In this document: in pieces, positions 20,779-31,975 of the stretch
How the letters are laid out: the number at the start of each line of letters is the position of its first letter
Position numbering within the stretch: the first letter of the stretch is position 1
Assembly: GCA_024699855.1 (NCBI GenBank)
Contig: JAMPIQ010000012.1
Location: 1 to 48,835, forward strand
Length of the DNA stretch: 48,835 nt
Direction of reading: 5' to 3'
Origin: Aphelenchoides besseyi
Taxonomy: Eukaryota; Nematoda; Chromadorea; Rhabditida; Aphelenchoididae
Program-made: the position numbers and the translations under genes
The notes under the pieces: model-generated
The model's input: only the letters and a program-made list of their open reading frames with translations
What the model was told of the DNA's origin: nothing
Database searches by the model: none

Positions 20779-22012
20779 TCAGTCCGCCGATAAATCCCGC
20801 ATGGTGCGCGGCAGGCTGTTCATGCATTCCGCGCCGGAGGAGGTGACGAGGAACTGGTCCTCGATCATCAGCGCGCCCAGCCCTTCGCCATAAAACGGCG
20901 CTTCGAGCGCCACGACCATGCCGGGAAGAATGATTTCCGGATTGTCATGGGAAAAGAACGGCCATTCCTCGATGCCCACGCCACCGCCGACGGAATGGCC
21001 GAAATGGCCGCGATAATATTCGCTGAAACCTTGCCTGCGCATCGAGGCCAGCATGGCGGCGTGCACAGCACCGAATGTATTGCCGGGACGAATCGCTTCG
21101 AGCCCGCTGGCAAAGGCCGCTTCCAAGGCGCTGAAAACATCGGCGGCCAGCGGCGAGACCGGCCCCCACGAAAAACTCCGCGCGCCATCCGATGAATAAC
21201 CGTCGACCAGCGTGCCGACATCGGCCTTGATGAGCGCACCCGGCGTAACAACCGCCGCCATATCCGACAAAGCGGGTCCGACGGATATGTAATCCCAATG
21301 GCCGCTCAGCGAAAACCCGGATTTCGCGGCATGGGCCTGTGCGCCGGCCTTCCAGGCGGCGGAAAGCCCGCCGAGCGCCGCGCCAGGCCTGACGGCAGCG
21401 GCCATCGCGACCAGCCCGGCCTCTGCAGCAGTCGCCGCACGCCTCAGAAGCTCGATCTCACGCTCGGATTTTACGGCGCGCAGACGGCGCAGCGCGGCCG
21501 ATCCGTCAACCCAATCGACATCGGGCAGCGCCTGACGCAGCGCCAGAAAATCGGCGGCGGGCATGAACTCGAGGTCTGCGCCAATGCGCGCCGCCGACAG
21601 CCCGCGCTCCCGCAGCAGGTCAGCCAGAAGGCCGAAACAGGCGGCGCGGTCGAATGTTTCCGGCCTAGGGCCACCGGAATTGTTGCGGCGATAGGCGTCG
21701 TCCACCTGCGCGATGGTTTCGACACCCGACAGATCTACCATATCGATCCAGATGCGATGGCAGCGCAGATCGATATCCGGCGCGGCCCTTCTGACAAGCG
21801 GGGCGGCATGATCGCTGACGATGGCCGCAAGCCGCGCATCGGCATCGGCCGGCACCAGCGCAATTGCCGAACCCGCCCTGCCCCACATGGTCGCGACACC
21901 GGCATGGGCGCCGACTGCATAACGGAAGGCTTCGGGCTGGGAAAAGCACCAGCGCCTCAATATCCGCTTCCCGCATCAGTTGCTGGGCACGGCTTCGGTC
22001 GATATCGCTCAT
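20779..22012 (-). CDS. M24-family metallopeptidase-like protein (frameshifted)
   Basis: About 410 residues of the pita-bread fold (Xaa-Pro aminopeptidase or creatinase type). The five metal ligands are visible in LIKADVGTLVDGYSSDGARSF (two Asp), GHFGHSVGGG (His), VALEAPFYGEG (Glu) and MIEDQFLV (Glu). The N-terminal creatinase-like domain starts MSDIDRSRAQQLMREADIEALVLF. One indel near 21945 breaks the frame at FPARS, where the other frame resumes with QPEAFRYAVGAH. The ends of this gene and the KdgF-like gene are 8 bases apart and convergent. The substrate is unknown, and nothing ties it to galacturonate beyond position. Confidence 0.8.
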
Positions 22013-22157
22013 GGGGACCCCGGTAGATCACTTGCCTGCAATGCCAGGCCGCACGGTTTATGAACCTACGCTTTAGCAGTCGCCGGGAGAGGAATGAAGG
22101 TGGAAGATAACATCTCCACCTCGAAGATCGCCAGTTGGAACGAGCGGTTACCGCCTG

Positions 22158-22200
22158 TTTCTTCTCCCCGCCGGGGAGAAGTCCGCGGCAGCGGGATGAG
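22158..22200. repeat. Left half of intergenic palindromic repeat A
   Basis: TTTCTTCTCCCCGCCGGGGAGAAG, then TCCGCGGCAGCGGGATGAG. This is one half of the same element seen whole at 28601-28724. The other half lies at 23363-23410, on the far side of the IS110-type insertion. It resembles rhizobial intergenic mosaic elements. Confidence 0.75.
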
Positions 22201-22215
22201 CGACTGTCTTTGATG

Positions 22216-23357
<1,142 letters not shown>

Positions 23358-23362
23358 CTAGA

Positions 23363-23410
23363 TCATCCGACCCTTCGGGCCACCTTCTCCCCGGCGGGGA
23401 GAAGAAATAG
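23363..23410. repeat. Right half of intergenic palindromic repeat A
   Basis: TCATCCGACCCTTCGGGCC, then ACCTTCTCCCCGGCGGGGAGAAGAAAT. Together with 22158-22200 it rebuilds the order found uninterrupted at 28601-28724 (in reverse). Confidence 0.75.
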
Positions 23411-23460
23411 CCTTGCCCTACTCATGGAGACGGCGGATAAATCCGGGCTCACTGTCTTTC

Positions 23461-25666
23461 ACGCCTCCAGCCACTTCACCTGCTCGGCCGTCAGTTTGAT
23501 ATCCAGCGCCGAAAGACTGTCTTCCAGCTCCGAAATCGTGCGCGCCCGATCAGCGGAATGACCGGGAAAGGCTCGATGACATAGACGAGCGGATAAATCC
23601 GCCCGTTTCTCGCGAGTCTATCGCCCGGTCCAGCGACGGACGAAATTGCGGTCGGAATACCGACGCGGACGATTTCCTCGTCATGCTTGTCCCCGCCCTG
23701 CGCAGCGCCGCAAGGCGCGCGGATGCATTCCAGCTCCGCAATCGTGCGCGGCCCCGATCAGCGGATGACCGGGAAAGGCTGGGCGATGACATAAGCGAGC
23801 GCAATATGGATCGGGTGGCGGCCGAGTTTCTGCGCGAGCTCTATCGCCCGGTCGCGACGGACGAAATTGCCGGAATACCAGACGCGGACGATTTCCTCGT
23901 CATCGTGCTTGTCCCGCCCTGCGCGGTCAGTGAAGAAACCACGCCCCTGGCTGGACCAGGCGAAGTTCGGAATCTGGCGCGATTGCAGCCATGCCTTCCA
24001 CTCGTCGTCTGATGCCGCAACGCAGCCTGCCCAGATGGGATCGAGCATTTCGGCAAGCGAGAAATTGTTGGAAAGCGCGGCCGGAGCCTGCTTGCCGTTC
24101 TTCGCAGCATAGGCGGCCGCCTCATCCATGCGCTCGCGCGTCCAGTTCGAGCCGCCGAAAATGCCGCGAATGCGCCCGCGCCGGACTTCGGCATCCATGG
24201 CATCGACGAACTCGCGGACCGGAACCTCCAGATTATCGCGATGCATGAAATAGGCATCGACATAATCCGTCTTCAGCCGCTCAAGCGACTGATCAAGCTG
24301 CTTTGCGATCATGTCAGGATAGCAGAGCGGCGAATGTGCACCCTTGCCGATCAGTACGATCTCTTCACGCGGCACGTTGCGGCTGGTGTGCCAGTCGCCG
24401 AAAATCGCCTCTGTCCTTCCTGCGCCATAAACATAGGCCGTATCGAAGAGATTGCCGCCCGCCTCGTAGAAGGCATCCAGCGTCAGGGACGCGGAAGCGA
24501 AATTGGGGAAGAATTCGAAACCGAGCGCGACCACGGAAGCGGGTTTGGCAAGGCCCGGAATCTGCCGCTTCGGCACTGCGTTTCCGGCCACGACCTTGCC
24601 GCCGGCAATATTGGCAACGCGCGACGTTGCTTTTTCAATGCTGTATTCGAGCCCGACGGAAGCCCGCCATTGGTCCATGACACGCAGATTACCGAGGCTG
24701 TCCGCCCAGGCCATGCCGGGTGCATCGAATTCCTTTTTTCCCTGCCGGATCGCCTCGCCGGCCGCGTCGACCTCGAAGGAATAAAGCCAGCGATCCTCCG
24801 GCAACTCGATGGTTTCGACCTTGTCGCCCCTGATGATATCGATCCGCCCGGTGCCACCCTTGTGGCCGGCGGCGAACCAGAAATCCTTGACCTCGATACG
24901 GCCCTCCGAGCCGATGATGCGCAGCACATTGTCCTGCGCCGCCATGATCGAGCACGAGACTTCCGCCACAATGCCGTTTGCGAATTTCAGCACGGCCGAG
25001 GCCCATTCATCGACGCCCGACTGGCCGAGATGGGCGGCGCCCGCCACTTTTTCCGGTTCGGCGAAAGGTTTTCCATCCACGGCGCCGGCGATCATCCGCA
25101 CCATGGAAACCGGATAACCGCCGACATCGAGAATGCCGCCGCCCGCCGTTTCATTGGCGAACAGCCGGTGATCGGCCCGGAACGAGCCCATGTTGAAACC
25201 GAAGCTGGAGCGGATGATGCGGACATCGCCCACCGCCCGGGCTTTCACCAGTTCCAGCAATTTCGACGTCTGCGGGTGCAGGCGATACATATAGGCTTCG
25301 CCCGCGAAGACACCGGCCTTTTTCGCCTCGTGGAAAATGGCGTCGGCATCATAGGCGGAAAGCGCGATGGGCTTTTCCACCAGCACGTTTTTACCCGCCC
25401 GGATTGCCTTGATCGCCCATTCGGCATGGCCGGTATGGGGTGTGGCGATATAGACCGCATCGATAGCGGGATCGGCAAGCAGGGCATCGTAGCCATGGGA
25501 TGATACGTGCACCCGCGAAGGCCTCGGCAAGGCCGGGCTTGTGCGGATTGCGGGTGGCGATGGCCTCTAACCTGCCGGTGCGGGAATGGGCGATACCGTC
25601 AGCAAAAGTCCTGGCGATGGTACCCGGGCCGATGATGCCCCAGCGGATCGGTTGTTCGGTCGTCAT
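23461..25666 (-). CDS. Fused Gfo/Idh/MocA oxidoreductase and aldo/keto reductase (disrupted)
   Basis: One long frame joins two NAD(P)-dependent oxidoreductases. The N-terminal part (about 1-330) is Gfo/Idh/MocA: RWGIIGPGTIARTFADGI, then NVLVEKPIALS with the family EKP. The C-terminal part is an aldo/keto reductase: NLFDTAYVYGAGRTEAIFG (Asp/Tyr), VLIGKGAHS (Lys), DAYFMHRDNLEV (His) and GIFGGSNWT. ATG 25666 (MTTEQPIRWG) has GAGGA upstream. A one-base break lies near 25505. The C-terminus is disturbed by a tandem repeat (23522-23932); the natural end DSLSALDIKLTAEQVKWLEA lies at 23461-23521. It is encoded with a sugar ABC importer, so it probably acts on the imported sugar or polyol. Confidence 0.82.
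23522..23932. repeat. Imperfect tandem duplication in the aldo/keto reductase 3' end
   Basis: Copy A (23522-23704) and copy B (23728-23932) share TTCCAGCTCCG, the GATCAGCGG region and GACGCGGACGATTTCCTCGTCAT, at a period of about 206 bases. Copy A has many indels. Reading copy B and then the 23461-23521 tail gives the normal protein end, so copy A looks like an assembly insertion. Confidence 0.7.
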
Positions 25667-25711
25667 GAAATCCTCGTCCTTCATATCAGTCTTGGGTGCT
25701 TGGGAAAGGGT

Positions 25712-26799
25712 TCAGCGCAGGCGGTCGCCCCTGCTGTCGAAAAGGAAAGCCCGGCGGGCGGAAAGGCCGACAGTCAGCCGGTCACGATTGCCGACATCGC
25801 GCGACTCCGGTCGCTCGATGATGAGCTGCTCGCCGCCTTCGGTTCGGGCATAGACATAGCTGGTGTTGCCGAGATGCTCGGCGACATCGACATGAACGGT
25901 GAGATCGGCATCGCCCCCGCCCGCATCGGCAAAATGTTCCGGCCGGATGCCAAGCGAAACCTTGGCTCCCTCGCTCAAACGGCTTTTCACCGGCAGGCTC
26001 AGCCGCACCGCAGGATCGCTGTCGAGCGAGAGCGTAACGCTCTCCGCGCCTCTGCCGATGATGGTGGCGTCGAGGAAATTCATCTTCGGCGACCCAACGA
26101 AACCGGCAACGAAGCGGTTGGCGGGATCGTCGTAAAGATCGAGCGGCGCGCCGACCTGTTCGATATTGCCCGCCCGCAGCACCACGATCTTGTCGGCCAG
26201 CGTCATCGCCTCGGTCTGGTCATGCGTCACATAAATCATCGTGGTGCCGAGCTGCTTGTGCAGCCGCGAGATTTCCACGCGCATCTGCACCCGCAATTCC
26301 GCATCGAGGTTCGATAGCGGCTCGTCGAACAGGAAGACCTGTGGTTCGCGCACGATGGCGCGGCCGATCGCGACGCGCTGGCGCTGGCCGCCGGACAGCT
26401 GTTTCGGCCGGCGCTGCATCAATTCGTTGATCTGCAGGATTTCGGCGGCGCGGTTGACCCGCTTTCGCGTATCGGCCTTCGGGTTGCCGTTCATCCGGAG
26501 AGGCCAAAAGAGAGGTTTTCGGCCACCGTCATATGCGGATAAAGCGCATAGGACTGGAACACCATGGCAATGCCGCGATCCGCCGGATCGGCATCGCTGA
26601 CCGTTCTGCCGCCGATCACGATATCGCCACCGGAAATATCCTCCAGCCCGGCGATCATTCTGAGAAGCGTGGATTTGCCGCAGCCGGAGGGGCCGACGAA
26701 AACGACAAATTCCCCGTCCTTTACCTCGAGATTTGCGCCATGGATCACTTCCAGCGCGCCATAACGCTTGACCACGTTGTTGAGCGAAAGTTCCGCCAT
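25712..26799 (-). CDS. Sugar ABC transporter ATP-binding protein, MalK/UgpC type (frameshifted)
   Basis: About 360 residues. The order is Walker [14 protein letters not shown]-loop [11 protein letters not shown], signature [15 protein letters not shown], Walker [14 protein letters not shown], switch His VTHDQTEAM, and a C-terminal TOBE region with [11 protein letters not shown]. Two extra bases near 26495 break the frame between ENLSFGL and [16 protein letters not shown] 26799 starts [21 protein letters not shown]. It energises the two permeases encoded just upstream in the same operon. Confidence 0.9.
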
Positions 26800-26810
26800 G
26801 CGGCCTCCCC

Positions 26811-27647
26811 TTACTTGACTGCCCCGGCGGAAATGCCGGCGATGAAGTGACGCTGCAACGCCACGAAAACCACGAGGATGGGTGCGGTGAGCAGCACCGC
26901 GCCGGCCATGATGCCGCCCCATGACACTTTGGTGAGCCCAATGAGGGTGCCAAGCGCCACGGGTGCGGTCATCATTCCTGGGCGGGAATTGATGAGAAGC
27001 GGCCAGAGGTAATTGTTCCACGAGGCCAGGAAGAGAATGATCGACAGCGCCGCCATGGTGGGCCGCGCCAGCGGCAAAGCGATGCGCAGGAAGATCTGCC
27101 ATTCCTTCACGCCTTCCACCCGTGCCGCATCGAAAAGCTCGGTCGGCATCATCGAGAAGGATTGCCGCATGAACAGCACGCCGAGAGAGTTGAACAGCGG
27201 CGGCACGATCAGCGCCACCCAGGTGTTGGCAAGCTTGAATTCCCTCGCCACCATGATGAACTGCGGGATGACGACGACGGCGAAAGGCAAAGTGATGGTG
27301 CCGAGAATGATGGCGATCACCACCCCGCGTCCGGCAAAGCGGTAACGCGCCAGCGCCCAGCCGGCCATCGACGTCAGGAACACCGAAAGCACGGTGTAAA
27401 TGACGGCGACGGTGATCGAGATGAACATGGCCCTGAGGAAATTGGTGTCCGCCTGCAGGTTGTTGAAATTCTCGACGAAGTTGGTGGACGGCATCAGCAC
27501 GATATCCGGGCTGAAAATGCCGTAATCCGGCATGGTCGAAAAAACGAACATCATCCACAGCGGAAACAGCCAGATGATGGCAAGCGGCGTCAGCGCCGCA
27601 TGCAGCGCGATCTTCTGCCAGAAAAGCGATCTCGATTTCGATCTCAT
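26811..27647 (-). CDS. Sugar ABC transporter permease, MalG type
   Basis: 278 residues with six predicted helices. The EAA loop that docks on the ATPase is [27 protein letters not shown]. The N-terminus [21 protein letters not shown] precedes the first helix. It overlaps the upstream permease by 4 bases, so the pair is translationally coupled. The substrate is not readable from sequence. Confidence 0.92.
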   Translation of the reverse strand: MRSKSRSLFWQKIALHAALTPLAIIWLFPLWMMFVFSTMPDYGIFSPDIVLMPSTNFVENFNNLQADTNFLRAMFISITVAVIYTVLSVFLTSMAGWALARYRFAGRGVVIAIILGTITLPFAVVVIPQFIMVAREFKLANTWVALIVPPLFNSLGVLFMRQSFSMMPTELFDAARVEGVKEWQIFLRIALPLARPTMAALSIILFLASWNNYLWPLLINSRPGMMTAPVALGTLIGLTKVSWGGIMAGAVLLTAPILVVFVALQRHFIAGISAGAVK

Positions 27648-28504
27648 TTCGGCTCCCTCCCGACCCAGAGATTGAGGAGTGAAATGGCGATGGCGAGCGC
27701 CGCCATGGTGTAGGCAATGGCCGAGGCGTAGCCGAAATTGAGCGAAGTGAAGCCCTGCCGATAAAGGAACAGCCCCAGCGTCTCCGTGCCGCCGCCCGGC
27801 CCGCCCCTGTTGGTGATGAGGAAGGGTTCGGCAAACAGCTGCATGGTGCCGATGACCGACAGCACGACGCAGAACAGGATGATGGGTTTGAGGAGCGGCA
27901 GGGTGATATAAAAGAACTGCTGACGCTTGCTCACCTTGTCCAGCGTCGCCGCCTCATAGACATCGCCGGGGATCGATTGAAGCCCGGCCAGAATTATGAT
28001 GGCGTTATATCCCGCCCAGCGCCAGGTGACGGCGATGATGACCAGCGCCATGGCCGCATTGGCATTGTCGAACCACGAGATGGGCGAAAGTCCAACTGAG
28101 GTGATGAGCTTGTTGATGATGCCGAAATCGGCGCTGAACATCAGCCGGAACACCGCCGCATAGGCCACCTCGCCAACGACGACAGGCGCAAAAAAGGCAA
28201 ATCGATAAAGCGGCCGCGCCTTTAGGAGCGGCGAATTCAACAGCACCGCCATGACGGTGGCGAGCGCGATCATCACGGGCACCTGAATGACCAGAATGAT
28301 CAGCGTGTTATAAAGCGCATTATAAAAGGCCGGATCGGAAACGAGCCGCCCCCAGTTCATGGAAGGCGCAAACCGCCATGGGTTGATGCGGGTATTCTGG
28401 AACGACAGCATGAACGAGCTGATGATCGGCCAGACCCAGAAGGTGGCGAAAATCAGGAGATAGGGCGCAAGAAACGCATAAGCGATCCTGTTCCTGGACG
28501 GCAT
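27644..28504 (-). CDS. Sugar ABC transporter permease, MalF type
   Basis: 286 residues. The EAA loop is [27 protein letters not shown], and the end has [21 protein letters not shown], typical of MalF-like sugar permeases. ATG 28504 has GGAGG at the right distance; an upstream ATG at 28516 would put the ribosome-binding site inside the gene. Repeat A separates it from the binding-protein gene. Confidence 0.9.
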   Translation of the reverse strand: MPSRNRIAYAFLAPYLLIFATFWVWPIISSFMLSFQNTRINPWRFAPSMNWGRLVSDPAFYNALYNTLIILVIQVPVMIALATVMAVLLNSPLLKARPLYRFAFFAPVVVGEVAYAAVFRLMFSADFGIINKLITSVGLSPISWFDNANAAMALVIIAVTWRWAGYNAIIILAGLQSIPGDVYEAATLDKVSKRQQFFYITLPLLKPIILFCVVLSVIGTMQLFAEPFLITNRGGPGGGTETLGLFLYRQGFTSLNFGYASAIAYTMAALAIAISLLNLWVGREPK

Positions 28505-28600
28505 GACGACCTCCATATGCCGGACGATGGCCGGATAAATGGAAAAGCTTGGAGTCCTGCCCCGTTCGAGGGCGAGACCATTGCACGGCGGTGCGGCCTA

Positions 28601-28724
28601 TTTCTTCTCCCCAAGGGGAGAAGGTGGCCCGAAGGGTCGGATGAGGGGGATGGCTCTCGATTTATCACTAACGTCGCCCCCTCATCCCGCTGCCGCGGAC
28701 TTCTCCCCCTCGGGGAGAAGAAAT
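28601..28724. repeat. Complete intergenic palindromic repeat A
   Basis: About 124 bases with complementary ends (TTTCTTCTCCCC and GGGGAGAAGAAAT). It is made of two short palindromes, CTTCTCCCCAAGGGGAGAAG at 28604-28623 and a matching one at 28700-28720, plus inner ATGAGGGGG / CCCCCTCAT arms. It lies between the binding-protein and permease genes of one operon and could lower downstream expression. It resembles rhizobial mosaic elements (RIME-like). It explains most of the 28505-28755 gap. Confidence 0.8.
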
Positions 28725-28755
28725 TTGTGGCACCCGCCCGGTCCTGGCCACCGGC

Positions 28756-30027
28756 TTACTGCCCGACGGGGAGCCCCGTCGCCGTTTCGATCTGCTTGGC
28801 CGCATCATCGAGCGCCGCTTTCGCATCGGGATAACCGCCGGCGAAATATTTTGTCTGCGTCGCCTTGTAGATCGCATCGGCATCCGACTGGAACGCCGTG
28901 CCGCGGCTCGGCACGATCTTCGGCAGGGTGGCGAGAATATCGGTCCACACCGCCTGTCCGCCCCAATAGGGCTGCTTTTCCTTGACGAAAGGATCGTCGA
29001 TGGCGGACAGCAGCGAAGGAACGAGGCCGAAGGATTTCAGCATCGTCACCTGACCTTCATTGGTGGTGAGCGCGTAATCGATATATTTCCACGCGGCCTC
29101 CTTGTGTTCCGAGGTCGAGCTGATCGCCAGCGACGAACCGCCGAGGTTGGCGGCGTGCGGGCCATCCGGCGTCAGGCTCGGCATCAGATAGACGCCCCAT
29201 TTGCCGGAAAGATCAGGAGAGCCGGAACGAACCGTGCCTTCATACCAGGCGCCATACATCTGGCTGGCGGCCTTGCCGGCGGTATTGGCCTGGATTTTCT
29301 CATCCCAGATCGCCGCCGTGATGATGCCGGCGTCTTTCATTTCCTTGACCTTTTCAAGGGTCGCGACACAGGCGGGCTGGTTGATGGTGATGTTCTGGCC
29401 ATCGGTCGAAAAGTAACCGCATCCCTGCTCATTGGCGATCATGCGAAACCATTCGCTATCGCCATTGAAATCGGCCTGCGCCATGACGGTGCCGGGATTG
29501 GCGGCCATGACCTTCTTGCCGGCGGCGATGAAATCATCCCAGCTTTTGATGGTGGCCGGATCGACGCCTGCCTTCTCATAGAAGTCGCGGCGATAAAATA
29601 CCGCCACCGGACCGGAATCCCACGGCACCGCATAGGCGACGCCGTCAACCTCCAGTTCCGTGCGCTTGAAATCAGGAAAAAGCGCCTGTTTCTCAGGCGT
29701 ATAGCCAAGCTCGGTCAGATTGGCGAAACAATCGGGAAAACGGCTCCAGAACAGTTCCGCCTCGAAGTTTTCAATGGTGACGATATCAGGAAGACCATCG
29801 CCCCCGGCTGCGCAGGCAGCCAGCGTCTTGTCAAAAACCTGATTGTTTCCAAGGTCTTCAACGACGATCTTGATATCCGGATTTTGCTTGTTGAAGCCCT
29901 CTACCGTGGATTTCAGCGCGGAAGCCGCGACGTTCCAGCTCCAGATGGTGACGGTTTCTGTTTGCGCGAAAGCCGGGGCTGCGAGAAGCAGCATAGCCGT
30001 AGACGCGCCAAGAAATTTCAAGCACAT
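28756..30027 (-). CDS. Sugar ABC transporter solute-binding protein
   Basis: 423 residues, extracellular solute-binding family 1. The signal peptide MCLKFLGASTAMLLLAAPAFA is cut before QTETVTIWSWN. Sugar-binding family blocks are visible in PDIVTIENFEAELFW, VAYAVPWDSGPVAVFYRRDFYEKAG and LGGSSLAISSTSEHKEAAWKYIDYAL. The start has AGGGAGG upstream. It is the first gene of the ABC importer operon and divergent from the AraC gene at 30120, its likely activator. Confidence 0.92.
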   Translation of the reverse strand: MCLKFLGASTAMLLLAAPAFAQTETVTIWSWNVAASALKSTVEGFNKQNPDIKIVVEDLGNNQVFDKTLAACAAGGDGLPDIVTIENFEAELFWSRFPDCFANLTELGYTPEKQALFPDFKRTELEVDGVAYAVPWDSGPVAVFYRRDFYEKAGVDPATIKSWDDFIAAGKKVMAANPGTVMAQADFNGDSEWFRMIANEQGCGYFSTDGQNITINQPACVATLEKVKEMKDAGIITAAIWDEKIQANTAGKAASQMYGAWYEGTVRSGSPDLSGKWGVYLMPSLTPDGPHAANLGGSSLAISSTSEHKEAAWKYIDYALTTNEGQVTMLKSFGLVPSLLSAIDDPFVKEKQPYWGGQAVWTDILATLPKIVPSRGTAFQSDADAIYKATQTKYFAGGYPDAKAALDDAAKQIETATGLPVGQ

Positions 30028-30119
30028 TGAAAACCTCCCTTTTTCAATTGCCGTTCTTCAGCGAACATGGGCACATTACCGGCGGCAGGAAATCTGTCTC
30101 GTAAAAAGGGAACATCGAT

Positions 30120-31010
30120 TTGGCGGAAAGTAAGATTGCCGAAAGAGCCTTCTACCAGCCGGGTGCGAGCAGCATCGAAGGCATGCCGACAACGCTTCAG
30201 CTTTTTCACAATCATCCGCCCATCATGCTCAGGCCCCACTGGCACGCGCAGGTGGAAGTGAATTACGTCATGTCGGGATCGGTGCATTACCGCATGGGCG
30301 ATCACGACCTGACGCTCAATGCCGGCCAGATGTGCATCTTCTGGGGCGGCCAGCCGCATCAGATGGACCACTCCTCCGACGATTCCTTTTATGCAGGCGC
30401 GCATCTGCCGCTCGTGCATTTCTTCCGCATGCGCCTGCCGGCCGCCGTCTCCAGCCAGTTGATGGGCGGTGCGACGATGGTGAGTGCCGAGACGGACAGG
30501 GCGGATGCAGAAAATTTCGGCCGCTGGTTCCGCTACGTCACCTCGGGCGATCCGGCAAAAGCCCAGCACGCGGTGGAGGAACTGCTGCTTCGGGTAGAGC
30601 GGATGTTTCTGGAGCCTTACTCCGTCATATCCTCGGCGCTCGATGGAAAACGCAGACAGGATGAGGAGGGCATGGCGCCCTCCATCGGTGTGGTGCGCAT
30701 GTGCGACTTCATCGCCGCCAATTTTCTCGACGATATCGACGCGACGGAAATCGCCCGTGCCGCATCGCTGCATCCGAAATATGCGATGAACCTGTTCCGC
30801 AAATCCACCGGGATGACGCTGATCAAATATCTGACCCTGCTCCGGCTCTCCCGCGCGCAGGCGATGCTGATGACCGGCAAGGACAATATCCTGCAGATCG
30901 CCATGGAAAGCGGCTTCGGCTCGGTCAGCGCCTTCAACAAGGCGTTTCGCCAGATCGCAGGCATGTCGCCTTCCGACTTCCGCCGCGACATGCGGGCGAC
31001 GGCGGCTTAG
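30120..31010 (+). CDS. AraC-family transcriptional regulator
   Basis: 296 residues from a TTG start at 30120 that follows AAAGGGAAC; an ATG at 30183 would remove the first 21 residues. The N-terminal cupin senses the sugar (MLRPHWHAQVEVNYVMSG, FWGGQPHQMDH). The C-terminal AraC domain has AASLHPKYAMNLFRKSTGMTL and IAMESGFGSVSAFNKAFRQIAGMSP. It is divergent from the sugar-binding protein gene with about 90 bases between, so it probably controls the ABC importer and the fused oxidoreductase. Confidence 0.9.
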   Translation: MAESKIAERAFYQPGASSIEGMPTTLQLFHNHPPIMLRPHWHAQVEVNYVMSGSVHYRMGDHDLTLNAGQMCIFWGGQPHQMDHSSDDSFYAGAHLPLVHFFRMRLPAAVSSQLMGGATMVSAETDRADAENFGRWFRYVTSGDPAKAQHAVEELLLRVERMFLEPYSVISSALDGKRRQDEEGMAPSIGVVRMCDFIAANFLDDIDATEIARAASLHPKYAMNLFRKSTGMTLIKYLTLLRLSRAQAMLMTGKDNILQIAMESGFGSVSAFNKAFRQIAGMSPSDFRRDMRATAA

Positions 31011-31849
31011 TCTTCATTATCGGCGAAAGCAGCGCTGCGCTGCCGCGCTGCCTGCCGATAGGCCCTTGGCGAACTGCCCAGCATTCGCCGGAACATGGTG
31101 GTGAAAGCCGGTATGTTTTCATAACCGGCATCCAGCGCCACATTCGTCACCGCCTCGCCGGCTGCCAGCCTCGGCAGGGAGGCGAAGATACAGGCCTGCT
31201 GGCGCCAGGTGACGAAACTCAACCCCAGTTCCTTGCGGAACAGCCGCGTAAACGAGCGTCGGCTGATGCCCATGGCCGCCGCCCAGTCATCGATCTCCAC
31301 CCGCGCCACCGGCTTTTTCAGGAAATCGCGGCACAGCGCCGCCAGCCGCTCGTTATCGGGAAAAGGCAATCCGAGCGGTCGGTCCGGCAGACGGTTGATC
31401 TCGTCCAGCAACAGCGCCCGCACCAGACCGCGCCGATGGAAAGCGGGTGGCTCATGCTCTTCGCCCAGCAATTCGGCAATCAGGCTGGAGGCGAGATCGG
31501 TGATTTCCACCACCCGCGGCACTTCGGCCTGAAACAGGTCGGGATGCACATAGATCGATTGCATTTCCACCGTCGATATGGTTTCCGACTCGTGTTCCAG
31601 GCCGGCGGGAATAATCAGCCCATGGCCGGGCGGTATCATCCAGCGACCATCCGCGGTGCTGACCAGAACCACGCCCCGGCGGGCATGCCAGATCTGCGCC
31701 CGCAGATGGCTGTGGACCGGTGCGCGATGTCCCTTGGCATAGGTGCGGGAAATCGCCAGCACCGGCTCGTTGGTGCCATCGATCAAATTCAGCATGTAGT
31801 TGTGGTCTTCGGCAGAAAAGGAGCCGAAGATCATGGAATTGTTTTTTGC
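31007..31849 (-). CDS. AraC-family regulator with N-terminal cupin
   Basis: About 280 residues. The cupin is near residues 30-100 (RAPVHSHLRAQIWHARRGV, MIPPGHGLIIPAGLEHE). The AraC helix-turn-helices are WAAAMGISRRSFTRLFRKELGLSF and VALDAGYENIPAFTTMFRRMLGSSP. The start at 31849 (MAKNNSMIFG) is used; an in-frame ATG at 31861 is possible. Its end overlaps the end of the preceding AraC gene by 4 bases. It is divergent from the MFS gene, whose expression it most likely controls. Confidence 0.88.
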   Translation of the reverse strand, partial: AKNNSMIFGSFSAEDHNYMLNLIDGTNEPVLAISRTYAKGHRAPVHSHLRAQIWHARRGVVLVSTADGRWMIPPGHGLIIPAGLEHESETISTVEMQSIYVHPDLFQAEVPRVVEITDLASSLIAELLGEEHEPPAFHRRGLVRALLLDEINRLPDRPLGLPFPDNERLAALCRDFLKKPVARVEIDDWAAAMGISRRSFTRLFRKELGLSFVTWRQQACIFASLPRLAAGEAVTNVALDAGYENIPAFTTMFRRMLGSSPRAYRQAARQRSAAFADNED

Positions 31850-31975
31850 CATTTGGCCCACTCACAAAGAAAATCGTCCAGAGCAAAGATGCAGGCCAGA
31901 AACAATATGAATAAAAGCGGGAAGAAATAAAGACATGTTTCCCGCCTTCCGCCGGGAACCGGAGAGGACTTCATC

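Noticed and set aside
24241..25503. 420-codon open frame opposite the fused oxidoreductase
   Set aside because: Antisense shadow with no recognisable fold; the minus strand carries both oxidoreductase domains.
28601..28724. CRISPR repeat or small RNA gene
   Set aside because: Single palindromic element with no spaced array; the same sequence flanks the IS110 insertion, so it is a dispersed intergenic repeat.
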